Positions 1 through 13,301 of a stretch of 64,000 nucleotides of DNA are shown here, piece by piece. Below the pieces are notes generated by a model. It worked only from the letters and a program-made list of their open reading frames with translations, had not been told where the DNA came from and did not search any database. Both the position numbers and the translations under genes were made by a program. Each line of letters starts with the position of its first letter. Within the stretch, counting starts at the first letter, position 1. The DNA is from Phoronis australis (taxonomy: Eukaryota; Phoronida; Phoronidae), in the NCBI GenBank assembly GCA_002633005.1, contig NMRA01000440.1:177748-241747 (forward strand), given 5' to 3'.

Positions 1-177
1 CTCAAGTGACAAAGAGTTGCATTATGAAGCAGGAGTTACATTTCATGTAATCTATTAAACAAACACATCAGACCATGGGGCCATTGTAAAGCTTAGTGAA
101 AACCAATCACCATGTTTTCTCTGTTCTGATGCCTGACTCTGGTTACAAGTCATAACACAGCAACAAAAGAGACTGAC

Positions 178-260
178 AGTGAATGTGCACAATAACAGGA
201 GCAGGAGAGACAAACAACTCATAGTGAATGTGCACAAGAGCAGGAGAGATAAACAACTCA
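178..260. repeat. Two tandem copies of a 40-45-bp unit
   Basis: The unit GTGAATGTGCACAA..GAGCAGGAGAGA.AAACAACTCA is present twice, with a small indel. Confidence 0.85.
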
Positions 261-2563
261 CAGCACAGCCATGGACTTAGGTATGTATAACACAATACTA
301 AGCCATAGAACACATTCTACACTGTTCAACTGTATATGTGTACAGTAGATGTTACTCTTCAACTAATTAACATCTATGATTCCATTTGCCAATTAATGTT
401 TACTTGCAAGTGTCTGACATTTAAAACATAAGAGAACATCATTAACTATAAATCACTGCAAAAATAAAAACTGAAATACATATTTTACAGCTGAGTTCAC
501 AAACTGTTTAAGTAGAAGTTCCAAAGCAAGTTCTTTTTCAATTTCAACAACTGTAAAATCCTGCAACTAAGCTATCCAATGACAATATGCCATAGATGAG
601 TTCAAGCACTGTGAAAATATAACCACACCCAGTGCGTATACTCCAGGTCAGTCAACAGCCAGTTTGTAGTACAGTCCGCAGTTATGGCAGACGAGACATC
701 AAAAGAAAACATGCACGAGATTTCAAAAACAGGTCTTCAGCACACTACTGTCAAACCCCACAAGGAACACAGACTACAAAAAAACGTTAAATTATTGGAA
801 AACTAGCTGAAAACTGTTACTTTGAAATTTCACCAATTTTAGGCGAGAAGAACTATGGTAGCGTCACCTTTTTTGTAATAACTGAATCGTGAAGTGTTTC
901 TAAGTCACGGGTGAAAAGTCGGTGATATCACAAAACAAATTTCAACAAGTATTAAGTTTCACAAAGTACATAGAAAAAGGAACACAAGCAAGTTTGCTGC
1001 AAAAACTAAAAAAGTAACAGGCCACATCGCCAGCACAATTTCAGGTGAAAATTACGACACAACAATTTCCACTTGAAGACAATTGATATCCAAGGTTATG
1101 TGAGGAGCATAATGCAGCAGCTTGTGAAGAAACACACAAAACCTCTCATTGGCTAGTAATGGCTATTCAGTGTTTCAATGGAAACAACATTTCAAATGAA
1201 AGTTAAACATCAGCACACAGGATGACCAAGTGATTGGCTGCACAGGGACTTTGGAGAATAAATTGAACTCAATATGGTTACTATGCAAACACTTGGCTGG
1301 CATGAAGAGTTCTGTTTCTCATGCACTTAATGTTACCATGTTTGGTTACCATAGTGACTGAACAATGGTAGCAGACAGAGTGACTGTAAGAAGGATCATA
1401 ACAAAGAGTATATACTCAGAACTTTGTTTGATTGCACTATGAAGAACAGAATATGGCCATCCTTGACACACGCAGATCATCTGTTATGTAACAATATGTA
1501 ATGGTGGTCACCTGATCATACCTATAACAGTAACAAAACAATCAAGACACTTTATACATTATTTTTTATGAGCGCTTTCATTTATGTGCCACCTAGGAGA
1601 GTGAAAAGCCCCTAAAGTTTGAAGCATGCCACTCTAACAACTTCAATTCAGACCATCTGAAAGAAAATAATCCTACTGCTTCAGATGTCTTGAGATAAAT
1701 GTGGACTTCAATTCAATTCAAGTTGTAAGCACAACCAGGCTTCAATACTGTCTGGTATTCTCACAAAGCACAATTGACTCACATCTGATAAGAAATACAA
1801 GCTGGGACTAGCACTAAACCATACAACTACCAGTGATAACATCTTGATACTGTATTTCACAGCCACATTGATGGGAAAGTTTGCTCCCACAGACAAGGCA
1901 ATCTAATGAAATCCAATTCTCAGTTACAACAGCGACTGTTTGCTCAGTTCATTTTCAGCTCCTTGACTCCACTCAATCATGGACGCCCGCCTGATCAAAT
2001 AAACAACCGGCCAATGAATGAACAGCGAGTTTTTTCAAACAAAGCCGATGTCATTGAAAATTCCGAGACCCCATTGTGTGTCCATGGGGTGAAAGGGGGA
2101 CGGTTACTATTCACCCACCCCTGCAGGCGTTGCTTTCGCATTCATCCCCCATGGCACACACTGGCAATGGCCGCTGGCTATGACCACAACGTATTTGTGT
2201 CAACTTGTGGTGAGCACAAAAAAAATAACAAGTCTGGATACAGAGTATTCTAGCAGTTGTTTGCTCTAGTCAATGAGAGGGGAATCAAATACCACAGAAC
2301 ATGTTACTGCCAGCACAAGTGATCATGAAATAATCACTTGAAATAATTGGATAGAGTAGACTGACACCTTTGCGGGCATGGAGGAGTCCATGTTTTGGTG
2401 TCTTGATTGGTATTAATGGCTAACTTGAGTCTCATATCCAAATTAACTTGACAGTAAACATGAAGATGTAGTATGACCAGTTAACTTGGGTCTCATCACA
2501 GATAACTGTAAATATTGCTGTCAACAAAGACACATTTTCCTGGCACTCACAGTGCCAACTTAC
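261..2563. other. No gene recognised
   Basis: AT-rich sequence. The longest open frame (1906-2253, plus strand, 115 codons) has no family resemblance and no splice or expression signal. Confidence 0.5.
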
Positions 2564-2648
2564 CCTCCACTGACTGAGAAACCCTGATAAACCTGTCACT
2601 GGGGTTGTCAAGGTTGTCAAGGTGACGTGATGACACAAGTACAGTGCC
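2564..2648 (-). CDS. Isolated exon-like stretch, unidentified
   Basis: 85 nt between a TCTGTGCAG acceptor and a GGAGG|GTAAGT donor. One frame reads GTVLVSSRHLDNLDNPSD, then RFIRVSQSVE. A second frame is also open, so the frame is not settled. I do not recognise the family, and no neighbouring exon in a matching phase was found. Confidence 0.25.
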
Positions 2649-4212
2649 CTGCACAGATGCTACACACTTCCTTCTTGACATCATCTCTGTCCACGTGACC
2701 ATTTGTGCTGGGGGCATGATGATCTAGATGCTAAACATCTCATTAAATAGTTTCACCTGATCATTCTGTTCCAGGATCAACTCATACAAACCAACTGCCC
2801 GTCTGAACACAACTCGAGTTCTGACTCAATCATACTGGGTCTTGAACAAGCAGAAGTATGTGACATGTAATGATTTTGTAGAAAATGCTATCAATCTAAG
2901 ACAATATTTCCAAAATCATGGCTTTCTACTCAAGCTACATGAGGGTAAAATTGACTGAACGTTTGCTGCTAGACAAAGAGCCAACATCTTTGGCCATGGA
3001 AAAGAACGCCACAAATTCCTACTTTGGTAATTATTCAATAAATTTCAAACAGTTTCTGCAAAATTAGATTCAACAATAATGTTTAAGTAACTCTCGACTA
3101 CTATCAGGCAATATTGTACAAGTGTTGACAAGACAAACCCAGCATGGAGTGCAAACAGCAAAACAATGTCACTCGTCCTCCAACTGTTACAAAGCTAGTT
3201 ACAGGTGTGTACACCAGGTAAATAGTGGGGCAAACAAGGACTCTTCAAATCACAAGTTAAAACAGTCTGCTGGCGTCAAAGTTAAAAGTAAAACTGATGG
3301 TCAAAGAGAACAAATTTACTCTGATTGAAACATAACAGAGCTGATAGAGATGTGTACCTGTTTAATTATTTACCTGTAGACACAGGTAATGAACCAGGTT
3401 GATGTCAACATTGACATACCAACAGCACATAGTTTGTTGTGGTGACAATGCTGTGGTGAAGTTGAGAGCTACAACAACACAACAAAATCACAAGTAGTGG
3501 AGACCACAACTCCTTTCAACTGCAACCAACCTCTGTTTCTGTCAGATCAGTTAATGGGTAGTTCACAACTCAACCAGAATGTCTCTGAGAGACAGCCTGA
3601 AGCCTTGGTCACCTTTAGTCATTGTCTGACAAATAACATTCCATCTTCCTAAATGGATTCCAACCATAATGTTTGCAGGCATGTTCATAAGAAATACCTT
3701 CATAATAAGATGCACTTAGGCTTAATGACTGAACACCTGAGGTCTACCCATCCAGATTTAGGGCTCGGCACAAGACTTGAGGGCATTTTGACATGGATAA
3801 CATACCAGTATTTTACTGCCTGCAAGGTGAAAGAACTGAACAAGCATCAGACAAGAGCCTTGTACTCCTACAAAACCCAGCAAGATGATGTTTTCCAAGT
3901 AACAAGAAACACAAAAATGTAAAGCACTCAACCAATTGTCCATAAACATCCAAATAATTTATTTAATACTCTGCCTTTAAGTAACCAGTTTATGTTTTTG
4001 ATAATGCAACTTTCATATCAGTATCAACACTAAAATCCCAATTTACACTGCAGATTAAGTTGATTTCAAATCCGTTTGAGGTTCAAATCACTTCAGGATG
4101 CATGCGTAAATATCAACGGTTTAACCTAAACCCCCTCTTATGAGCGACTTTGAATCCATTTAACTTAACTCATTCATGCCTTGTAAAGTGTGAACACAAA
4201 ATCTGATTCACT

Positions 4213-4346
4213 CAGATGACTGATGTGTAATTGCACATCTAATGTCTTGCCTTTATATCAGATGACTGATGTGTAATTGCACATCTAATGTCTTGCCTGT
4301 ATATCTGTCCAAGATGTCTAGCCCGTATATCTGTCCAAGATGTCTC
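4213..4346. repeat. Two 46-bp copies plus two short copies
   Basis: CAGATGACTGATGTGTAATT and the following bases repeat at a 46-bp period. A 26-bp unit, CCGTATATCTGTCCAAGATG, is duplicated next. Confidence 0.85.
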
Positions 4347-4433
4347 ATCACTTTCATTATCATCAAATCACCAAAAGAATAAAAATTAAAGAAAACCCGC
4401 AAATGCCACAAAAACAATTCTAAGAGCCGTCAC

Positions 4434-4515
4434 ATTCAATTCACCACAATATAGTGTTCATACCTCTCTCTTCGTATTCAATTCACCACAATACAGTATT
4501 CATACCTCTCTCTTC
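4434..4515. repeat. Two 42-bp tandem copies
   Basis: The unit ATTCAATTCACCACAATA followed by TTCATACCTCTCTCTTC occurs twice. A (TTCAT) pentamer run at 4649-4670 and a 12-C run near 4916 lie further on. Confidence 0.85.
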
Positions 4516-4927
4516 TCAACCACAATTAGATGACAGACCTGCCTCCACCTATTGTAGCAATGTTGGGAAGTCATCTACACCCGATTTCATCTGCTCTGAT
4601 AAAAATGCTTTGTAACAACAGAACAACGCCTTAGATACGACAACAAGCATTTCATTTCATTTCATTTCATGGGGAGCATCTATTTAACATTTTCTCAGTT
4701 CACGCTTCACCACAATTAAATAAAATTCTATTCACTTGATCATGCACGAGTGCACAGTGTCTGTTATACATCTGAGCAGTAATGAGTTTCCTGGCCAGGA
4801 GTTTAGAATGTACAAGTAAATAAGATGATTCAAATAGCAATTGCAGACTGGGCACAATTACAAAGCATTTTGAAAGTGATAAGCAAGCTACAGCCCACAT
4901 TAATCTTAAAGAGTTCCCCCCCCCCCC

Positions 4928-5377
4928 ATGTAGTTACCATCCATTACGTACAATTACGATAACAAAAAATATATTCTTTTAAAACTTTGGCATGTTTCTT
5001 AGCAACAGGTATACTAAAGGCTACTAAATCTCTCAAGATGTATTAATAAAATTCTTTTTGAGATACAGGATCATGGTGAGAACACCTTAATGATAAGCAG
5101 GCTACAGCCCAGGTTAATCTTAATAATGGGACTTAACAACCCAGGATAATCTTAATCCTTCACAACAACCAATTGCCAACACACACGAATTAATCCTCAC
5201 ATACTTTTCAAAAAGTTTAGAGCATTAAAATGACCAGTGGTTGTTACCAGAATAGAAAATATCCAAGATCTGTGAAATAATGGAAACGTTGCGACTGTGA
5301 ATTTCTATATACCTCTCTGCCTGTCCTAATCGCCACATAATAGTGCCAGACATGTGATCACTGCATAGGCCAATTAC
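4928..5377. other. No gene recognised
   Basis: AT-rich sequence with many stops. It contains a short partial repeat, GATAAGCAGGCTACAGCCCA, echoing 4878-4898. Confidence 0.4.
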
Positions 5378-5620
5378 GGTGTTTTCTCTATTAATTCGTA
5401 CATTCTATTAGTTCGTACAGGACCCTTGAAACATGCCGTTTGTCTCCAATAGTTCGTACAGTAGGAATCCGAGGGAAAAATAGTTATTACACATATCTGT
5501 GACGGAAAAAAAAAATTCGTACAAGCTTTTTGGATCGGTAAAATGGAAATTTTCATTCTTATAAAAGAACACAAATCAATAAGCGCCAATTCTATTCAGG
5601 TGATTGGAATCCGTTATTTG
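5378..5620 (+). repeat. Dispersed repeat with TTCGTACA motifs, copy 1
   Basis: Several TTCGTACA motifs are followed by CAGTAGGAATCCGAGGGAAAAATAG, a TTCGTACA..TTTTGGATCGGTAAAAT block and GCGCCAATTCTATTCAGGTGATTGG. The same order appears in diverged form at 6350-6515. Confidence 0.5.
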
Positions 5621-6349
5621 CTAACTACGCTAGCATAGAGCTCGAAAAGTCTTTTTTCAGATCGCCATTTTTGACGACAGAAAATGTGGAAATAGTGATA
5701 GTTTTCCAGTGTGTCGCCAAATGGTCGTAAAATTGTCATAAAAGCAGATTTTCCCAACAAGGTTCTGTTACCCTCAGATTAGTACTACACGAATAAATTT
5801 ACAAAAGTGCGGAGTAACAGTACCGTGCCGTCCCTTAGTCTTGTTAGAGCTGATTCCAATGACTGTAGTGCGCAGACGACAAATGACTATACAGTGCTCC
5901 AGTTTCATTGCAACTATTCTCACGTGGCAAAGTGCGCGCGTGCAATCTTCACGTGTTGTAGAAGTTACATAATAAGGATTAAATTTATGGCCACAGTGGT
6001 TTCGTGACACGAGTAGAACTATGTGCGTATTACCTGTAAAGTTCTGAGTTCAGAGAGCAATTAATGAGTTGTTTGACAAAATAAATGTTTGAAAAACTAA
6101 TTCAGGTGTTTTTTTATAGTTGGGAATGCTTATGTTCTAGACTCCGCAACCCAATAAATTGTCAATGTAAGGTTTAGTGCGGCTGTCTTATCTTGAACGC
6201 CCGGCTTGGCTAAGTTCAGTTGCCATTGCGTGAAACATGTTACGTAATGACGAGAATCGGAGGTAAGCGGACATGAGACAGTCGTCAATTAAAAGTTACT
6301 GCAAAGGCACTACTCAACAGCAAGTATTTGCTTAATATTTTATGACTGT

Positions 6350-6515
6350 GACTCGGGATGAGTCTTAAGAACCCGTACAGCGGGGGTACTAAGGGACAAA
6401 ATACTTCGTACAGTAGGGGGTCCAGTGAAAAATAGTTCGTACACGTTTCTTTGTTGGTAAAAATAACTTGTAAACAAATCGCCAATTATTCGGGTAATCG
6501 GTAGCCGCGGTAAGT
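6350..6515 (+). repeat. Dispersed repeat with TTCGTACA motifs, copy 2
   Basis: A diverged partner of 5378-5620: CAGTAGGGGGTCCAGTGAAAAATAG, TTCGTACACGTTTCTTTGTTGG and CGCCAATTATTCGGGTAATCGG. It is directly followed by a 49-bp minisatellite. Confidence 0.5.
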
Positions 6516-6905
6516 TGGTGACTTGAGCTCTAACCAGTAATGTCTACTCAGCGAGTACGCGCTAGTTAGTGACTAGCTCTAACCAGCAATGCCTACTCAG
6601 TGAGTACGCGCTAGTTAGTGACTAGCTCTAACCAGCAATGTCTACTCAGCGAGTACGCGCTAGTTAGTGACTAGCTCTAACCAGCAATGCCTACTCAGTG
6701 AGTACACGCTAGTTAGTGACTAGCTCTAACCAGCAATGCCTACTCAGCGAGTACGCGCTAGTTAGTGACTAGCTCTAACCAGCAATGTCTACTCAGTACG
6801 CGCTAGTTAGTGACTAGCTCTAACCAGCAATGACCACTCAGTGAGTACATGCTAGTTAGTGACTAGCTCTAACCAGCAATGACCACTCTGCAGTACACGC
6901 TAGTT
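6514..6905. repeat. 49-bp minisatellite, 8 copies
   Basis: The unit is GCTAGTTAGTGACTAGCTCT followed by AACCAGCAATGCCTACTCAG and TGAGTACGC. Small deletions (TGAG or CGAG missing) occur in later copies. Confidence 0.95.
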
Positions 6906-8106
6906 CGGTGTCAGTTGTAATCACCTCGGCGCTAGACATTCACGACTTGAAATTTGGGAATGCGAGCCGAGACTGGTCATTTCGTATCAAGTAGCAACAG
7001 TGCAACTTGGAAATTCTCTAGAACGAGAGACTATGCTAGCTTTTGGCAGAAAGCAGATACCTGGCACTTGTACAAATCTGGCCGTTATTTGTTTGTTTCA
7101 AAATCAAGTTAAACACTTAGCCCTCTTCATTTAGTTGTAAACCTGTAGAGTGAGCATGGGATAACATCTTTGGATAATTCAGAACCGATCTTAGACGCGT
7201 TTCATTGGCTGGTGTTTTTGGCTACTTTTGCAAATTTTTGGATGAGCCGGCAAAAAATTCGGACCAAGCCATAAATATGTGATCAATTAAAAACATCACA
7301 GCGATGTTTCATTCACTAGTGACCACCTTACAGAATTTGTGATGAAAAAAACATTTATTTTTCATGCAAGCTGTCCTGATTAGCCTATTACAATATCCCC
7401 AACAATATCATCTCACTGCGGCACTGGTCAATCCCGCTGTTTACGCGCAATGTCCCTACAGACCGTGACTTGGAAATGCGTCTCTTTTTTATGGCAAGAC
7501 GGCAAACAAATTCTCCAGCCCTACTAAACTTTCTGTGGCTGAGCACGCACACATGTATAAGTCACCTGTCACTCACATATGTTGCTGTCAGTGTAACATG
7601 CACTCCAACGATTCAAGTGTGGGGACATACACACGCGCCACTTCAAAGTCGCACATCAAACGAGAATAGCGACAGTGCTAACTAAGAGAGTATGTCTGCC
7701 TGCCATTCAGCAACCTCGCTAAAAAGCAAGACTTCACGAGATTCTTGACGTGACATATTGTCATGTATTTCAAATGAGAACACATGACTTTGGCTGGATT
7801 TTAGCTAGGTCCTAGCGTTACTGAACGCACACCTGTTCAACTCTGTAGCAGATAAGTTTTAGCGACCCAAGTGCTAATTTACTTGACAATGAACTTAGAC
7901 CCCCTGGGGTTATAAAAGACCCGTTGCTTTGCGATATTCCTTGGGCCCAATGTTTCTCAGAACTGCCGGGCTCTATGTGAACAAGTTGAACAGGGGCTAA
8001 ACCATACACTGTCAATAGTGATATGAGTGAGATGTACTAAAGTGAACCTTCAAACTGGGAAATCACTAAACAACATTTATCTTAGCAAACATTGAAAACC
8101 TCTCAC
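6906..8106. other. No gene recognised
   Basis: Open frames at 7470-7685 (+) and 7818-8015 (-) have no family features. Confidence 0.4.
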
Positions 8107-8201
8107 CAGCATTAGAAGCTCTAACACAAACTAGAGGCTTGATGCGCTGTCCACCATCTGACAGGTATCCAACCACACTGGTCCTGTTTTCCCATACCTG
8201 C
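8107..8201 (-). CDS. Isolated exon-like stretch, unidentified
   Basis: 95 nt between ATTCAGACAG and GCTG|GTGAGA, 31 codons open in a single frame: QVWENRTSVVGYLSDGG, then QRIKPLVCVRASNA. The composition looks like real protein. An acceptor further upstream (after 8227) would extend it by about nine codons in frame. I do not recognise the family. The phase would also match the short ATG-bearing stretch at 16571-16602. Confidence 0.35.
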
Positions 8202-9240
8202 CTGTCTGAATGGCACCACATTAAATCCTGGCTTTGTGTTTGTTCTTATACCAACCCTTTGGCTATTATTACAAGTTAATAAGGCCAAGCCAATGTAAAC
8301 ACAAACTATGGCACTTTCAAGTGAAAAGTCTCACAGACAGACAACATACAAAAATGTAAAAGATACAACAGTAATTTTAGCATAACATATAAGTGATGGT
8401 TGACTATGGAAACTGTCCTGTTCCTATTACCACAGATAATGTCAAAAAATCAACTAAGGTTTCTAGCCTAAACAAATGAAAGGATCGACTTCATCAGTAT
8501 ATTCTTTTCTATTGCTCTCAATTATGTTAAACAATGCTAAGGCCCCAACATGGATTGTAAAGAATGTAGTCCCTTACACAGAGCAGAATTTCACTTCATT
8601 GAAGTTTGCTAAACACACAGACTCAGTGAAAGTGATGTCAGTAATCATGATATTCGTCTTTGAGCAATCACCTAATGTGATCACCAAACACCTCTGCAGA
8701 TCACATATCTTCACACATAAAACATGCTCACGTGGCTGACGACAAAACTTAAACCAAAGTCTTAAGTGCATGACTGTCAGAATTTCATTTGGATCAACTG
8801 TGATAATAAGGCCATCACGGATTACACGGCGATAGAACTCTCGTTTGTCCCGGAGATAAGAAAGCACGTGACATCATTTTGGAAATCAGGCTCATTTTCG
8901 TGTCTCTCATTTATGTCGGGAAGGCGAAGAATTTCAGATCACGTGTCCACAGATATTTGTCCAGTTTATCAAACTTTCTCACATCAGAGTTGCAGCCCAC
9001 ACCACAGCAGTAATACTTCCTTGTCATTGGAAGGACCAATAGAGTAATGCAACCAAGAAAAACCCGAGAGTCGCTATATAATCCTGGACATCCCTATTCA
9101 CCACCCACCTCGTGAAAACCTAATGGGCGAAAGAGTCTTTACTAATTGTTGTTTAGTGACACTTGAGGAAGATGAGCCTGGACAACCATGACAATGGAGT
9201 AAAACTATCTAAATGGAGTTAAACTGTTTTACCGAAGTAA

Positions 9241-9329
9241 ATAAAATTATCTTATCACGGTAAAAGTATCTTATCGGAGTAAAATCATCTTATCAGAGTA
9301 AAATTCTCTTATCAGAATAAAATTATCGT
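9241..9329. repeat. 19-bp minisatellite, about 4.7 copies
   Basis: The unit is GTAAAATTATCTTATCAGA with point differences in each copy. Confidence 0.85.
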
Positions 9330-9525
9330 TAGGTTTTGGTGAGAAACGCAATAAAATAAGATTCCATGTACAAGATACTTGTGTGCCAAATAGTTGAACG
9401 CTTGCCATACTGCATGGTCAGTGTGTCACCTGTACTCAGCCTCATACCAACCATTAGAAACTGATCAATTTCAACAGGACTTTGCAATGCACTGCAATAC
9501 ACGTCAGTGTGTGAACTGCCCTTAA

Positions 9526-10040
9526 GCGACGTTCCCATTAGAGGCAAAACTTCGCTTTTACTGAAGTTTCGGTAAGCTGGAAAAGACAACTCCGGCAGTT
9601 AAACTGTAAATGAAACTTCGCTGAAAATAGTAGGACGAAGCTTCAGTACTCACCGAAAATTCGGTGTAGTGGGAAAGGTCAGAGCGATAATTTGCCGAAT
9701 GTATCGGTAGAGGTCGCAGTAACGATATACGACCACGCGTGACTCGCAAAACATGTTCTTTGTTATTGTAGTGTAGCCAACGTGCTCTCAAGACACAAGT
9801 AAATAAATAAAAGAAAGCATATCTGATGAAGAAAAATACTGATCACTTTCACAAACACTCGTAAATGGCAAGACAATTTTCAGTTAGCCTCAAACCCACT
9901 ACTCAATATTTGTTTGACAGGACGAATGAAGTGCGTCGTCTCGTCTCCTAGCAATAACTGTGGTATCGCTGTTTAGACGCAAAGATAAGCGAAGTTTCGG
10001 CGAAGTTTCAGAAAACCCAAGTTCCTGAATGGGAAAGTGC
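9526..10040. mobile_element. Imperfect TIR element (possible MITE)
   Basis: The left end GCGACGTTCCCATTAGAGG and the right end read inward GCACTTTCCCATTCAGGAAC are similar. Each is followed further in by AAACTTCGC. The interior is rich in GAAGTTTCGG-type motifs in both orientations. Sequence just outside (CTCATACCAACCATTAGAA) is present on both sides, at 9440-9480 and 10048-10092. Confidence 0.45.
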
Positions 10041-10092
10041 ATTGAATCTCATACCAACCATTAGAATCTCATCAACTTCAATAGGAGACTTA

Positions 10093-12007
10093 GATGGATA
10101 AGAGAAGAAGTGGCCATGTTGTGACATTTGCCTTGAACAAGTCATTGAAACTTTGATGTACCTACATAAGCTTGTTGTATTCTTCACTTGAGCACATGTA
10201 TATAAGGAGTTACTATACTAATACAATACGACTTTATATGAATAACCCAGCGACCAGTAGGTTTATCTTGGTAATAACACCGAGTTGTCATGGGAACCGG
10301 TTTATTTTCCCAACTAGCTATGAAAACCAGTGATAAGTGCTGATCTATTAAGCGTAGCTGATAACAATATCCAAATAACGCTACAAACAGTAATTCTGAT
10401 GAACGTAATTACATTCAGGCAGAGAAATGGGCATTCTACATAGAAATTAGCTAGTGTCGAGTTCACTGCTGTAACATTTCTACATTAGCAACAAAAATAT
10501 GTGAATCATATAAAATCAACTACCAAGATGCCTGGACTTTATGTGTTAAGAGAGGTATGAATATTAAACAGGCCTTACGCCACCAATCCATGATCAAGTA
10601 TCTGTATTTGACATTTAAATCCTGATGAAAAGTATAAGCGCTAATGGGCGACCTTTCATAATCTAAACAGGCAGTGGTAATCCAATACTCTCCACATCTC
10701 AGTAACTGCAGCCAACAACCAGCTGTAGTGCTTACTTACTAAACAGTGAAAAACAGCCCGCTAGGTGTCACTACTTGTATATCAATTAACACAACTTTGA
10801 CAAGAAACAATAGACAAAACTCAACCCTCTCCCTGGGATCCCCTCAAACCCTCTTCCTAGTAACATATACACATACACTGTGGCCAGCCAGGTAGGATCT
10901 GTATATTTGGCCAGGGAACAAACAACCATAGACAGGCCAAAAAGGGATATGGGAGTATTCACTCTAAGAAAACATTTCAATTTTCACAGAAAACATCGAG
11001 AAGGAAGAGAAAATATTGCCAACATTGTCCAACAGAGGGAGTCTGGGAATATGAGTGACAACATACTACAATGAGAGTGTGACTGGTAGTACGTAGAACT
11101 AACAGACAGTTGGAGGACATCTAGCAGTGACTGTTATTACTAACAGGTCATGCACATCACTGGCACACGTCTGACACTTGCACCAACCTACTTAAACTTT
11201 CAAAAGTGAAAAATAACAATATTGGCAACAATTATATTTCTGCCAAACTGAAGTTTTTACAGTCACTTTTCTCTAAGTTGCTGTTCAAAGCTCCTAGTCA
11301 GATGGACCATTAGTTATGTCTTTTAATAAAGTAGATCTAAATTCAATTTGTCCACAAAAGGATGCATTCCTGTCTTTCTAAATTAAAAACAAGCTTACAT
11401 TAAACTGTAAAACTGCAAACATCCCTGTTTGAAATGGGTTGTTTAATGGGCCGCAATGGGTGTAGAAAATGTCCCACATGGGTGGCCCCTGATATGGAAA
11501 TTACCTGCGACTCCTAAACTAGAGTATGAAAGGTTAAAAAGAGGTCATATACACACCTGGGGGCATTATGTAAGGAGCACTGTGAAGCATTATTACAGGT
11601 ATGGTAATTCACAGGCTTGATGATGGCTAATGTGACCAGCATGTAATTATGTAGATCAGTAATATAGCCATAATGGCTGCTACTGTTGTCCACACACTTC
11701 ACCCTATAACTATCCACACAGGGATTGGTTATTATTTCCAGGTGATTTTTTAGTTTTCAGAATGACTAAAACACCAGCAATAGTCACTAAAATGGCTCCC
11801 CGGTGTTCTGTGGAGAAAACTAATTCTCAAAATGCTGGGAACCCACTCATTTTGTGCCACCTTACAAAGGCCATTCCTTGTGCAGTACTCTCTCCGATAC
11901 TGTAGTATTTACCCACAAGGCCGTGCGTCAGTGGGACACTGCTGTGGTGATAATTACAACATCACAATTAGTTTCCATGGTTTGCAATGCTGATATCAAA
12001 CAGGATT
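10093..12007. other. No gene recognised
   Basis: Open frames of 60-70 codons at 10786-11074 and 11514-11717 have no recognisable family. No repeat stands out. Confidence 0.4.
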
Positions 12008-12183
12008 AAGCATGCATGGTCTAATCCTCAAGCACGTGTGGTGTGATCATTAAGCATGTGTGGTGTGATCATTGAGCATGTGTGGTGTGATCATTGAGCA
12101 TGTGTGGTGTGATCATTGAGCATGTGTGGTGTGATCATTGAGCATGTGTGGTGTGATCATTAAGTATACCTGGTGTAATCATT
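12008..12183. repeat. 22-bp minisatellite, 8 copies
   Basis: The unit is ATTGAGCATGTGTGGTGTGATC. The outer copies are the most diverged. Confidence 0.92.
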
Positions 12184-12958
12184 CTTTCCTCACATGTCAC
12201 CATCAGCTCAGAAGAGCATTAGCCGTCCTACCTTTCCACAACTAGGTCAATCACACGATGCATTTTTCTGTCTCCCAACGAGGGGAGTTAAATTCAGAAA
12301 GTGGGCATTACACAACATTATGACTGCCAAGCTACTTTCCAACAAAAGACCATCTGGGGACAGTGGCTGCAAGGAGAAACTGTTGGTGGTTTGGACCAGC
12401 TGACACATGTGAATTCAACAATATTATATTCCATTCATGTCTAAATAAAACTGTCATTCAAATTATTGGACGTGAAGCTACAATCCAATTTATAATCTTT
12501 CTTGGTCAAAATGACTGTAAATCAGTTCAGTGGTCTGACACAATAAGTGTCAATGACAAATTAAGAAATCGTTAAATAAAAAAGGTCCTGTGACATTCAT
12601 GGAACGGAGACCGATGCCATAATTTCATCGCAGTTTATCGATTACAATCCCAGCTGAGTAAACAGGAAATCAATGTTGTCACGGTAACAAAAACATTAGA
12701 GTTTGATGTATGAACTTTAGAGGTAAAATATACAGTATGCTGCCTTGAAGGGTGTGGCGTTTAAAATAATACAGAACTAAAATGTATTAACATCGTTGGC
12801 ACTTAGGGCTATCAGTTAATAAAATAGCTTATGAAAAGTACAATTAATTTAGCAAAAACAAAAACCCCACTGGTGAGTGGACAATATTTAGATAGGAAAT
12901 ATGTCACACACTGATTGGCCCTTTTGCATTTGTGATCGTTGAAGACAATACTTCACGC

Positions 12959-13052
12959 ATTTGTAACCAAAAACTCAATACACTTACAGCAAGAACTCTT
13001 TGTATTTGTAACCAAAGGCTCAGTGCACTTACAGCAAGAACTTTGTATTTTT
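12959..13052. repeat. Two tandem copies of about 46 bp
   Basis: TTTGTAACCAAA..CTCA.T.CACTTACAGCAAGAACT occurs twice. Confidence 0.8.
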
Positions 13053-13301
13053 CCAAGGCTCCTCACCAGGCCCTTATCAGACTTAAAGAGTTCCCACCAT
13101 GATCCTGTGCCTCAAAAAGAATTTTATTAATGCCTTTAGTATACCTCTTGCTAAGAAACGAGCCTAAAATTTTTTAAAATATATTTTTCTGTTATCAGGG
13201 TTGTACGTAATGGATGGAACACTGTCTCCACGTTGCTGTTTTTACCAGCGCGATACTAGGGATTTGTGAGGAAATTCCGTGGAGAGCCGCCTTTTTCAGA
13301 C

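Noticed and set aside
1906-2253. 115-codon plus-strand ORF
   Set aside because: No recognisable domain. The opposite strand gives no gene either.
12194-12575. Two overlapping plus-strand ORFs, and a minus-strand reading after a TCTCCTTGCAG acceptor
   Set aside because: No donor in frame before the stop, and no protein family recognised.
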